A stretch of DNA of 64,000 nt from DATBLE01 sp963734065 (GTDB lineage: Bacteria > Actinomycetota > Thermoleophilia > Gaiellales > Gaiellaceae), in assembly GCA_963734065.1 (NCBI GenBank), contig CAVTFN010000005.1, forward strand, positions 620,001 to 684,000, given 5' to 3'. The position numbers were made by a program, and so were the translations under genes. A model generated the notes under the pieces. The model worked only from the letters and a program-made list of their open reading frames with translations, ran no database searches and had not been told where the DNA came from. Positions 15,365 to 22,754 of the stretch are shown here, in pieces. The first letter of the stretch is position 1. Each line of letters starts with the position of its first letter.

Positions 15365-17974
15365 ATGGGCGAACCGCAGCAGCTCGATCTGGCTGTAGTC
15401 GCGGAATTGCCTGTTACGGATGCGCTGGGCGAGCTTGGCTCAACGTATACGGGCCTGTCGAGCGTCGAGGCAGTGCGGCGTCTGGCCGTTTATGGGCCGA
15501 ATGTGTTGCGTTCGCACGGCGTCAGCGCTCTGTCGGTGCTTGCCCGTCAGCTGCGGAGTTATCTGTTGCTGTTGTTGCTCTTCGCGGCTGTCGTCTCGGC
15601 TGTGGTTGGTGACCGGACGGAGGCGTTGATCATTGTCGGCATCATGGCGATGAGTGTCGGTCTGAGTTTCTTCAACGAGTACCGCTCGGAGAGGGCGGTC
15701 GAGGCGTTGCACTCGCAGATCAGGCACCTGGCGTTCGTCGATCGCGACGGGCAGCCAGCGGAGGTCGCTGTTAGCGAGATCGTTCCTGGTGATGTCGTGC
15801 ACCTGCGGATCGGCGACGTCGTACCCGCCGATCTGCGCCTGTTGGAGGCGCACGGTCTGGAGTGCGATGAGTCTGTGCTGACAGGCGAGTCTCAGGTGGC
15901 GGCCAAGACAGCTGATGCGCACCCCCCGGGCGAATCGTTGCTCGATTTGCCTTCGTGTGCGTTCATGGGCACGCTCGTGCGGGGTGGGGACGGGCGGGGG
16001 CTGGTGATTCGTACGGGCCCCTCGACCGCGTTCGGCGCAATCGCGTTGCGCCTGGGTCAGCGGCAAGGGCAGACCGCGTTCCAGCAAGGGCTGCAAGCGT
16101 TCTCGCGGCTGCTCGCGATCGTCACCGTGGTGCTGGCGGGCTCGATCTTCGTGATCAACGCCGCTCTCGGCCGCTCGGTCCTTCAGTCGGCCTTGTTCGC
16201 GCTCGCGATCGCTGTCGGGCTGACGCCGCAGCTGCTTCCGGCGATCGTCACCGTCAGCCTGGCCACAGGCGCGCGGCGGCTGGCAAGGCGCCGGGTGATC
16301 GTCAAGCGTCTGGTCTGCATCGAAGACCTCGGCAACGTCCAGGTCCTGTTCACGGACAAGACCGGCACCCTGACCGAGGGTCACATCTCGTTCAGCCAGC
16401 CGCTCGACTGCCGAGGCAATCCCGACGGCCACGTTCACGCGCTCGGCCTGGCCTGCAGCGACAAGACCGGCAACGAACTCGACCGCGCGCTCTGGGCCGC
16501 CGAGCAGACCTCCACCAGGGACGAGGGTTGGCCAACGCTCGATCACCTTCCCTTCGACCATGAGCGGCAACTCGCTTCGGTGCTGGTTGATTCACCTCAG
16601 GGTCGACTGCTGGTCACCAAGGGCGCCCCCGAGGGTGTTCTCGCCCGCTGCGCACACGCACCCGCCGAGGCGCAGGCGACTCTCGACGAGCTCTTCGCCT
16701 CCGGCGCGCGCGTTGTTGCCGTCGCCAGCCGCACGCTCACGAGCGAGCGCCTCGGCCCCGACGACGAGCACAACCTGTCCCTGGACGGCTTCCTCTCCTT
16801 CTCCGACCCGGCCAAACCCGACGTGAAGGAGTCGCTCGCGCGCCTCGATCGTCTCGGGGTCACGGTCAAGATCGTGACCGGAGACAACGGCCAAGTCGCA
16901 GCGCACCTCTGCCGCCAGGTCGGCCTCGAGTCCGGAAAGGTCGTGACCGGTCCTGAGCTCGCGACGCTGGATGACGCTGCCCTACTCGCGCTGCTGCCGC
17001 AGACAACCATCTTCGCCCGCGTCAGTCCCGAGCAGAAGTCGCGCATCATCCTCGCGCAGAGAAGCCTCGGCGCCGATGTCGGTTTCCTCGGCGACGGCGT
17101 CAACGACGCAATCGCCCTCCACGACGCCGACGTGGGGATCTCCGTCGACTCCGCGGCCGACGTCGCCAAGGACGCCGCCGACGTCGTGCTGCTCGACAAA
17201 GACCTCGGGATCATCGCCGACGGTGTCGTCGAGGGCCGCCGCATCTTCGCCAACACCATCAAGTACGTGCTGATGGGCACCTCATCCAACTTCGGCAACA
17301 TGATCTCCGCCGCCGGCGCCTCCCTTTTTCTCTCCTTCCTGCCGATGCTCCCGACGCAGATCCTGCTCAACAACCTTCTCTACGACGTCAGCGAGATGAC
17401 CATCCCAACCGACAACGTCGACGAGGAACTCCTCGCCCGCCCCGCCCAGTGGGACATCAGCCTGATCCGCCGCTTCATGGCCTTCTTCGGCCCGATCTCA
17501 AGCGTCTACGACTTCCTTACCTTCGCGGTCATGCTGCGCGTCTTCGACGCCGGCCCAGAGCTATTTCGCTCCGGTTGGTTCGTCGAGTCCCTGACCACGC
17601 AGACACTCGTCATCTTCGTCATCCGCACCCGCCGCGTCCCCTTCTTCAAGAGCCGCCCCAGCCAACCGCTCCTCATCGCCACACTCGGATGCGCCGCCCT
17701 CGGCGTCGCCATCCCCTACATCGAACCAATCGCCCACCTGCTCGGCTTCCAGCCCCTGCCACTCTCCTTCCTCGCCGTCCTGGCCGGCATGATCATCACC
17801 TACCTCGCCCTCGCCCAACTCGGCGTCGCCCTCTTCTTCAAACACCAAGGCGGCCGCCCCCTCGCCCTCCACATCAGCCACCAACAGCGACATATCACCC
17901 GCATAGCCTCACGCTGGCATCTCTGGCCACACGAATCCAAACCAACACCGCCCACGCCGGCACCCACCAGCTAA
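15365..17974 (+). CDS. mgtA: MgtA-type magnesium-translocating P-type ATPase
   Basis: An 869-residue P-type ATPase. Landmarks include the phosphorylation motif DKTGT (Asp331), TGES in the actuator domain, the SERAVEAL segment and the hinge GDGVNDA. The C-terminal segment SSNFGNMISAAGASLFLSFL, PMLPTQILLNNLLYDVSEM, IPTDNVD and FFGPISSVYDFLTF is diagnostic of the MgtA/MgtB (type IIIB) Mg2+ importers. About ten membrane helices are predicted. ATG at 15365 is chosen, though GTG at 15326 is possible and no strong ribosome site is seen. Its neighbour is a CBS-pair protein. Expected role: Mg2+ uptake across the plasma membrane, driven by ATP. Confidence 0.9.
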   Translation: MGEPQQLDLAVVAELPVTDALGELGSTYTGLSSVEAVRRLAVYGPNVLRSHGVSALSVLARQLRSYLLLLLLFAAVVSAVVGDRTEALIIVGIMAMSVGLSFFNEYRSERAVEALHSQIRHLAFVDRDGQPAEVAVSEIVPGDVVHLRIGDVVPADLRLLEAHGLECDESVLTGESQVAAKTADAHPPGESLLDLPSCAFMGTLVRGGDGRGLVIRTGPSTAFGAIALRLGQRQGQTAFQQGLQAFSRLLAIVTVVLAGSIFVINAALGRSVLQSALFALAIAVGLTPQLLPAIVTVSLATGARRLARRRVIVKRLVCIEDLGNVQVLFTDKTGTLTEGHISFSQPLDCRGNPDGHVHALGLACSDKTGNELDRALWAAEQTSTRDEGWPTLDHLPFDHERQLASVLVDSPQGRLLVTKGAPEGVLARCAHAPAEAQATLDELFASGARVVAVASRTLTSERLGPDDEHNLSLDGFLSFSDPAKPDVKESLARLDRLGVTVKIVTGDNGQVAAHLCRQVGLESGKVVTGPELATLDDAALLALLPQTTIFARVSPEQKSRIILAQRSLGADVGFLGDGVNDAIALHDADVGISVDSAADVAKDAADVVLLDKDLGIIADGVVEGRRIFANTIKYVLMGTSSNFGNMISAAGASLFLSFLPMLPTQILLNNLLYDVSEMTIPTDNVDEELLARPAQWDISLIRRFMAFFGPISSVYDFLTFAVMLRVFDAGPELFRSGWFVESLTTQTLVIFVIRTRRVPFFKSRPSQPLLIATLGCAALGVAIPYIEPIAHLLGFQPLPLSFLAVLAGMIITYLALAQLGVALFFKHQGGRPLALHISHQQRHITRIASRWHLWPHESKPTPPTPAPTS

Positions 17975-18423
17975 CCGAACCACAAGACGCCATCGCTCGC
18001 GCTGACGAAGCCTGGGGGATGCTCGCCGCCATGATGGGCATGTTCTGGAACGAGTAGACGCTGTTCATCGGCGGGCGCTTTGTCCGGGAGGACGGCGAGG
18101 CGAGCCGCTCCTGCCGGCGTAGACCTCGAAGCCCGGCATCGATGGGGCTCGTAGTCGCGCTCGCCCGGCTCGGGCGCGCGCCGAAGTTCGACCGTCGACG
18201 TTCCGGCGGTCTCCTCTTGATAGGGATCGGGGTCATCGAGCCGGCGCAAGGCCCTCAGCTCCGTCACCAGAGCGCGCGCCTTCGCCATCAACTCGGCGAG
18301 CTCTTTCTCCAACTGGACCGCCCGCTCCGCACGTCCGATCCGGAACAGGCGCGCGAGTCGCTCGCCGCCTTCTGCGGAGCCCGCTCCACCAAGCCGCGCC
18401 CGGCCCATCTCCCCGACCGCCAC
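17971..18423 (-). CDS. Doubtful hypothetical ORF with coiled-coil start
   Basis: A 150-residue minus-strand ORF. Its first half looks protein-like: LFRIGRAERAVQLEKELAEL then MAKARALVTELRALRRLDDP, a short coiled coil. The second half is Arg/Pro/His rich with low-complexity character and may be out of frame. A GGGGAG box sits too close to the internal ATG at 18408. It overlaps the mgtA stop by four bases. Possibly a decayed gene. Confidence 0.3.
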   Translation of the reverse strand: MAVGEMGRARLGGAGSAEGGERLARLFRIGRAERAVQLEKELAELMAKARALVTELRALRRLDDPDPYQEETAGTSTVELRRAPEPGERDYEPHRCRASRSTPAGAARLAVLPDKAPADEQRLLVPEHAHHGGEHPPGFVSASDGVLWFG

Positions 18424-18530
18424 CGGACTGAGGCCCAGTCATCGTGGGCTACCTTCGCGCCTGCTTCGACTCTCCGAACACGGCGAGACGGCTCCTCTGC
18501 GCGCTTCAAGGAAAGTATGGGCAATCCGCC

Positions 18531-18625
18531 AGCCCAGCGCCGAGAGTCGAACACAACGCCGGCCGGACGAGCGCTTCCCCACAATCGCCGGGCCACTCAT
18601 GACGCTACGCGTCCAGCCCGACCAT
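18531..18625 (-). repeat. Hairpin repeat, copy 3
   Basis: Plus-strand arms AGCCCAGCG (18531-18539) and CGCCGGGCC (18586-18594). Two arm positions differ from copies 1 and 2, but in minus-strand RNA both changes give G-U pairs and keep all nine pairs. The interior and the flank CTCATGACGCTACGCGTCCA match copy 2 almost exactly. Confidence 0.75.
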
Positions 18626-18983
18626 GCCTAGTCGCTCTTTCGGCCATGGCCGCGAGCATTCGAGCAGCTGGCGCACCGAATCGCGAACCGCCACCGCCGC
18701 TCAGGCCCGAGCCATGCGGAGAAATACCCTCGCGCGGTCTCGAGCTTCGTGCGAGGGTGGAGATCCAAGCCAAGATCAACGCGGGGGTTGTTGCTCACGG
18801 CCAGGATCATCGGAACCGCCTGGTTCGACATCGGTCTCTCGATCTTCGGCGTGGCGTTCGGGATCTATGCAGTCACTGCGGGCCACACGGCGACGACAAT
18901 TATCGGCGCAACCCCATCGGTCCCGCCGTCACACGGTGACCATGGCACCTCCTTGATCTCGTGGCGAGCGTCGTGGCGCACGC
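18597..18983. other. Mosaic of gene remnants
   Basis: Three unrelated pieces are joined. 18597-18660 is a minus-strand tail related to the gene at 4858-5136. About 18785-18905 is a plus-strand hydrophobic fragment (WFDIGLSIFGVAFGIYAVTA) from a membrane protein. 18906-18964 is a copy of the 5' end of the ABM-like gene with its ribosome site, carrying a 55-base deletion relative to 1129-1183 that puts a stop after four codons. None is likely to be a functional gene. Confidence 0.6.
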
Positions 18984-19655
18984 CTAGGCGGCGAACGGTT
19001 TGTCGAGGCGCCCGTTCTGATAACGCCAGCACAGTTTCGAGCGAACGGAGACGACACCCGGTACACGCTGAACGAGGGTCGGCATGACCTCGGCGTCCGT
19101 CTGCGTCTCCACCTCTCCGGATAAGAGCACCTCGCCGTCGTGCACCTCGACGTTGACGCTGCTCGGCTCGATCCAGAGCGTCCGGTTGATGACCCCTTCG
19201 CGGATCTCCGCCGCGAGCTCATCGTCAGAGCGGACAAAGGCCCGAACGAGATCCGCACGGGTCAGGATGCCCACGAGCTTTCCCCGATCGTCGACTACCG
19301 GTAGTCGATTGAGGCCGAGATCGATCAGCGACTTGGCTGCCTCGGTCACCGTGCAGCGAGGACCGATGGTCACCGGCAGCGAGGTCATCGCATCTCCCAC
19401 GGTCTTCGCTGCCAGCGTCCTTTCGTTGGCACCAGCTGGCAAAAGGATCCGGTCGAAGAATTGCGATTTAGGTGTGCCCCCGCTCTCGCGAAAGACGACG
19501 TCTCCTTCTGAGAAGACGCCGATGAGCGCCCCGTCGGCGTCGATCACGGGAAGCCCGGAGATGCCTCGCTCGGCGAGGATCGCCGCAGCTTCCTTCAGGG
19601 TGGACTCGGGCCCGACGGTGATCACGTCGGTGGTCATGAGTTCCTCGACCTTCAT
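18984..19655 (-). CDS. CBS-CBS-BON protein
   Basis: A 223-residue protein: CBS 1 (MKVEELMTTDVITVGPESTL, residues 1-55), CBS 2 (about 80-140, VGDAMTSLPVTIGPRCTVTE to LTRADLVRAF) and a C-terminal BON domain (about 150-215, INRTLWIEPSSVNVEVHDGE with GVVSVRSKL). ATG at 19655 follows AAGGAG. CBS pairs sense adenine nucleotides; BON domains bind membranes or protein partners. The CBS-BON architecture is common in actinobacterial stress and dormancy clusters. Confidence 0.9.
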   Translation of the reverse strand: MKVEELMTTDVITVGPESTLKEAAAILAERGISGLPVIDADGALIGVFSEGDVVFRESGGTPKSQFFDRILLPAGANERTLAAKTVGDAMTSLPVTIGPRCTVTEAAKSLIDLGLNRLPVVDDRGKLVGILTRADLVRAFVRSDDELAAEIREGVINRTLWIEPSSVNVEVHDGEVLLSGEVETQTDAEVMPTLVQRVPGVVSVRSKLCWRYQNGRLDKPFAA

Positions 19656-19784
19656 CGTTGTGTCTCCTTCCGTGAGCACGGCTCGACGGCGGGTGACAGC
19701 GCGAAGAGGGCGTGCGAGGAGATGGAGCGATCCCGACTCGCGGGCTTCATTGAAAACCGCCGGAAGCCCTTCGTGTGTGGAAGG

Positions 19785-20045
19785 TCATGACGTGCCTTCT
19801 TCTCCCGGCGGTCCGTCTGCCGCGACAAGCGACAACTGACCATCGTCGCGGCGGCGGAGAGTGTGAGCGTCGTTGCCGGGAAAGTAGATCGACTCGTGAC
19901 CGTCGTCCCAGCGGACCCGATAGTGCTTGCTCGTACCTGTGCCGAGCACCTCGAGAATCTCGCACGCCCGACGTCCCTCGCCAAGATGATGCTCTTCCAC
20001 GACGATCACGTCGCCCGGCCGGCCGTTCGGTGATTGGGTCGTCAT
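19785..20045 (-). CDS. DUF1918 protein (second of two)
   Basis: An 86-residue SH3-like DUF1918 protein (GDVIVVEEH, ACEILEVLG, HYRVRWDDGHESIYFPGNDA) with a polar tail. ATG at 20045 has AGGAGG 4-9 bases upstream. It precedes the CBS-BON gene on the minus strand by 129 bases, and may be co-transcribed with it. It is paralogous to 14455-14673. Confidence 0.87.
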   Translation of the reverse strand: MTTQSPNGRPGDVIVVEEHHLGEGRRACEILEVLGTGTSKHYRVRWDDGHESIYFPGNDAHTLRRRDDGQLSLVAADGPPGEEGTS

Positions 20046-20281
20046 CGATCCTCCTCTGTCCTGATGAGTCTTGTGCTCAATCGAGGATCTCGTCGAGAGT
20101 CGGGGTGCTCGTTATTGCGTCCTCCTGTGTGAAGGATCGCCGGGGCCGGCGCGCGTGGAATCGGCTCGAGCCCTGTCCGCAGGTGTGGATTTGCCGCACC
20201 CCATGGGCTGGATTCCGCTGATGGCGATCGGACGTCATCGGCCTAGCCTCAGTACAGAGATCGACTGAAGGGAGGACGACC

Positions 20282-21307
20282 ATGTCAGTCCGGGTTGCGA
20301 TCAACGGCTTCGGGCGCACCGGTCGCGCGGCATTCCGCGCAGCCCATGAGCGTGGAGCCGACATCGAATGGGTGGCGATCAACGACGTCGCCGACCCACG
20401 CCTGATCGCTCAACTGTTGAAACACGACACCGTCTACGGCCCGTTCGACCATGCGGTCGAGGTATACGAGTCGGCGATCGTCGTCGATGGCCGTCGCATC
20501 GAAACGCCTTGTCTGCCCGACCCGGCTCAGCTTCCGTGGCACGACCTCGGAGTGGATGTCGTCATCGAGGCGACCGGGCGGTTCCGCGCTAGGGCAGAAG
20601 CCGCCAAGCACCTCGAGGCCGGTGCCCGGAAGGTGATCATCTCCGCCCCCGCGAAAGAGCCGGATGTCACCGTCGCCCTCGGCGTCAACTTCGACGAGGT
20701 CTACGACCCGGAGGCTCACCGGATCATCTCGAACGCCTCGTGCACCACCAACTGTCTCGCACCCGTGGCCAAGCTCATGCACGAGACCTTCGGCATCCGG
20801 CACGGCCTGATGACGACGGTGCACGCATACACCGGCGACCAGCAGCTACTCGACGCGCCGCACAAGGACTACCGGCGGGCGCGAGCCGCAGCCTGCAACC
20901 TCGTTCCTACCACCACCGGAGCAGCGGATGCTCTGGGGTTGGTCGTTCCGGAGTTGGCCGGCAAGCTCAAGGGCTACGCCGTGCGTGTGCCGGTACCGAC
21001 CGGCTCACTCGTCGACCTCACCGTCGAGGTCGAGTGGCCGACGACGGTCGAGGAGGTCAATGCGGCGTTCCGCCAGCGCGCCGACTCGGGGGAGCTCGAG
21101 GGCATCCTCGCCTACAGCGAGGACCCACTTGTGTCGAGCGACATCGTCAGGTCACCCTACTCGGCGATCTTCGATGCCGGCCTGACGGCGGTGGTCGACG
21201 GAACCCAGGTGAAGGTCGTGGCCTGGTACGACAACGAGTGGGGCTACTCGAACCGGCTGATCGAGCTCGCCCAGCGCGTGCTCGTGCCAGTCTCGCTCGC
21301 TGTTTGA
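20282..21307 (+). CDS. gap: Glyceraldehyde-3-phosphate dehydrogenase
   Basis: A 341-residue type I GAPDH. NAD-binding GFGRTGR at 9-15 and Asp35 in AINDVAD indicate NAD preference. The catalytic SNASCTTNCLAP gives Cys154, with His181 in TTVHAYTGDQ. The substrate-binding NLVPTTTGAA and C-terminal WYDNEWGYSNR are intact. ATG at 20282 follows GGGAGG. The gene is monocistronic, not next to pgk or tpi, and sits within the stress island, so it may be an additional isozyme. A terminator hairpin follows. Confidence 0.95.
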   Translation: MSVRVAINGFGRTGRAAFRAAHERGADIEWVAINDVADPRLIAQLLKHDTVYGPFDHAVEVYESAIVVDGRRIETPCLPDPAQLPWHDLGVDVVIEATGRFRARAEAAKHLEAGARKVIISAPAKEPDVTVALGVNFDEVYDPEAHRIISNASCTTNCLAPVAKLMHETFGIRHGLMTTVHAYTGDQQLLDAPHKDYRRARAAACNLVPTTTGAADALGLVVPELAGKLKGYAVRVPVPTGSLVDLTVEVEWPTTVEEVNAAFRQRADSGELEGILAYSEDPLVSSDIVRSPYSAIFDAGLTAVVDGTQVKVVAWYDNEWGYSNRLIELAQRVLVPVSLAV

Positions 21308-21326
21308 GCGCCAGCTGCAAATCGCT

Positions 21327-21349
21327 CGGGGCGGCCGAACGCCGCCCCG
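21327..21349 (+). terminator. Terminator hairpin after gap
   Basis: Perfect 9-bp arms CGGGGCGGC (21327-21335) and GCCGCCCCG (21341-21349), 5-base loop, 20 bases after the gap stop codon. No U-tract. Confidence 0.7.
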
Positions 21350-21370
21350 GGCCGGCGCCCAGGAAGGCAG

Positions 21371-21835
21371 AGAGTGTGTGCCGACCGCGGTGTTGGCCAT
21401 CGGCCTGCCCTCGGCGGACAGGACTCCGTGGCTGCGGGCGATGCTGGAAGCCGAGACTCGAGCGACTGCGAAGTCGCCTGCCTGCCGAAAGCGGCTATCC
21501 CGGTTGAGGACGAGTAGTCCGCCCGGCCGGAGTGAATGGATGAGTGTCGGCGGCGGCGGAGAGGCGGAGACGACGGCGAGCACGTCGCACTCGTGCACCT
21601 TGCACCGGCGGTGAATCGGCGCTTCCCGATCCCACCGAACGAAAAGCCGAGATTGGCGCACCCCGCCGCTCCGCCTTGAACTCCGGGAAGCTCTGGACCC
21701 AGAAGCCGCTCCGCGCGAGCGCATCGGCAAGGAGCTGCGAAGCGAGGACGACGCCCTGGCCGCCTCTGCCCGCGAGTCCGCGGCGGCGATCATCCTGATG
21801 CGCGAGATGCGGACAACCAAGGCCGCTCACGTAAG
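21371..21835 (-). pseudogene. 2-oxoacid:ferredoxin oxidoreductase gamma subunit, frameshifted
   Basis: The minus strand encodes a recognisable POR/KOR gamma subunit in pieces. GRGGQGVVLASQLLADALAR and FPEFKAERRGAPISAF lie in one frame. RWDREAPIH, CDVLAVVSASP, GGLLVLNRDS and EGRPMANTAV lie in another. The switch falls at a TTTT run after ISAF near 21640; removing one T restores the frame. A further break near the start separates VVRIS from the GGQG motif. No alpha or beta subunit is adjacent. Either a decayed gene or a sequencing error plus truncation. Confidence 0.75.
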
Positions 21836-21921
21836 TGTCCCGCTCACGCAGGTAAGCGCGTAAGCGAGCTCCGCAGTGCACAAATCGGGGAATCGTGAAG
21901 CGCGTCGCGAACAGAAACGCG

Positions 21922-21948
21922 GAGCGTCCGCCCGTTGTGCGGACGCTC
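21922..21948. repeat. Perfect hairpin in intergenic DNA
   Basis: Arms GAGCGTCCGC (21922-21931) and GCGGACGCTC (21939-21948) around a 7-base loop. It may be a terminator for minus-strand transcription or an operator; the rest of 21840-22101 shows nothing else. Confidence 0.5.
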
Positions 21949-22101
21949 GGCCGCGGCGGTCCCGGGTCGGGAGAGGGATGATGGGCGCGAACATGAGGTT
22001 TCCGAGTGAAGCAGTGCGTTGATGTCCACGATCGACCAGGCTGCGTTTCTGAGGCGTGAGCGCGAGTCGATCCTGGATGCAGCCGGACGGCGTTGACTCG
22101 A

Positions 22102-22482
22102 ATGCACACGCCTCATTACCCATCCATCGGCGAGGAGGCTGTACGCGAGCGGCTGAGTATTCTCTTTGACATGCTGGTTGACGGGTTGACGGCGCGCGAC
22201 CTCGGCCCGATCGTGGCCGATGCGGAGCAGGTTGCGACCGAGCGATTCGAGGCCGGCTATGACCTGTCTGAGGTTCAGGTCGCGTTCAACGCTCTCGAAG
22301 AGGCAACCTGGTCGTGCGTTCTGCGCGAGCTCGACCCTTCTGCTTTTCCAGAGGCGATCGGCCTCATCAGTACCGTCCTTGGAGCTGGCAAGGACGCGCT
22401 TGCCCGCAAATACGTCTCACTGGCGGCAGATACGCGCGTGACCTCTTTCGACCTCCGCGCCCTCTTCGGCGGCACGTCCTAA
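22102..22482 (+). CDS. RsbR N-terminal-like sensor domain protein
   Basis: A 126-residue all-helical protein. Its helices (EAVRERLSILFDMLVDGLTA, RFEAGYDLSEVQVAFNALEE, GLISTVLGAGKDALARKYVS) resemble the RsbR/RsbRD N-terminal globin-like domain of stressosome proteins. No STAS domain follows, so it would be a stand-alone sensor or adaptor. ATG at 22102 is taken; TTG at 22093 is possible. It ends in SFDLRALFGGTS. Confidence 0.55.
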   Translation: MHTPHYPSIGEEAVRERLSILFDMLVDGLTARDLGPIVADAEQVATERFEAGYDLSEVQVAFNALEEATWSCVLRELDPSAFPEAIGLISTVLGAGKDALARKYVSLAADTRVTSFDLRALFGGTS

Positions 22483-22754
22483 GTACTACGCACAGATCGT
22501 TGGGCGAGGGCCATCTGTAGTTCGGCCACCGCCGCGTTCTCAGCGCTACCGGATATCGCTGCGCCACCCCGACATCTGGCCAGCCGCCGACCTGGCACTG
22601 CGCCGCCGGGTCGAACGAATGACCATCGCGACCACCCGGGTCAAGCGCGCGTCACTCAGACAACCGATCGGTCTCGCCGCGGCGGCCGTCGTCACCGGGG
22701 CCGGTGCCTACGCCGTGGTCGCGGGCCAGGTGCCTGCAACGCTAGCCTCTTTAG
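22483..22754. other. Short spacer with a probable gene remnant
   Basis: The plus-strand frame across 22540-22618 reads LRHPDIWPAADLALRRRVER, which resembles a piece of an AlkA-type DNA glycosylase (the PDVFPAGDLGLR region). It is followed in frame by an unrelated hydrophobic stretch. No complete gene. TAGCCT at 22743-22748, 6 bases before the next GTG start, could be a -10 box for a leaderless transcript. Confidence 0.3.

Noticed and set aside
20077..20140. AGGAGG followed by a ten-codon minus-strand ORF (TSTPTLDEILD)
   Set aside because: There is no usable start codon after the box; at most a truncated remnant.
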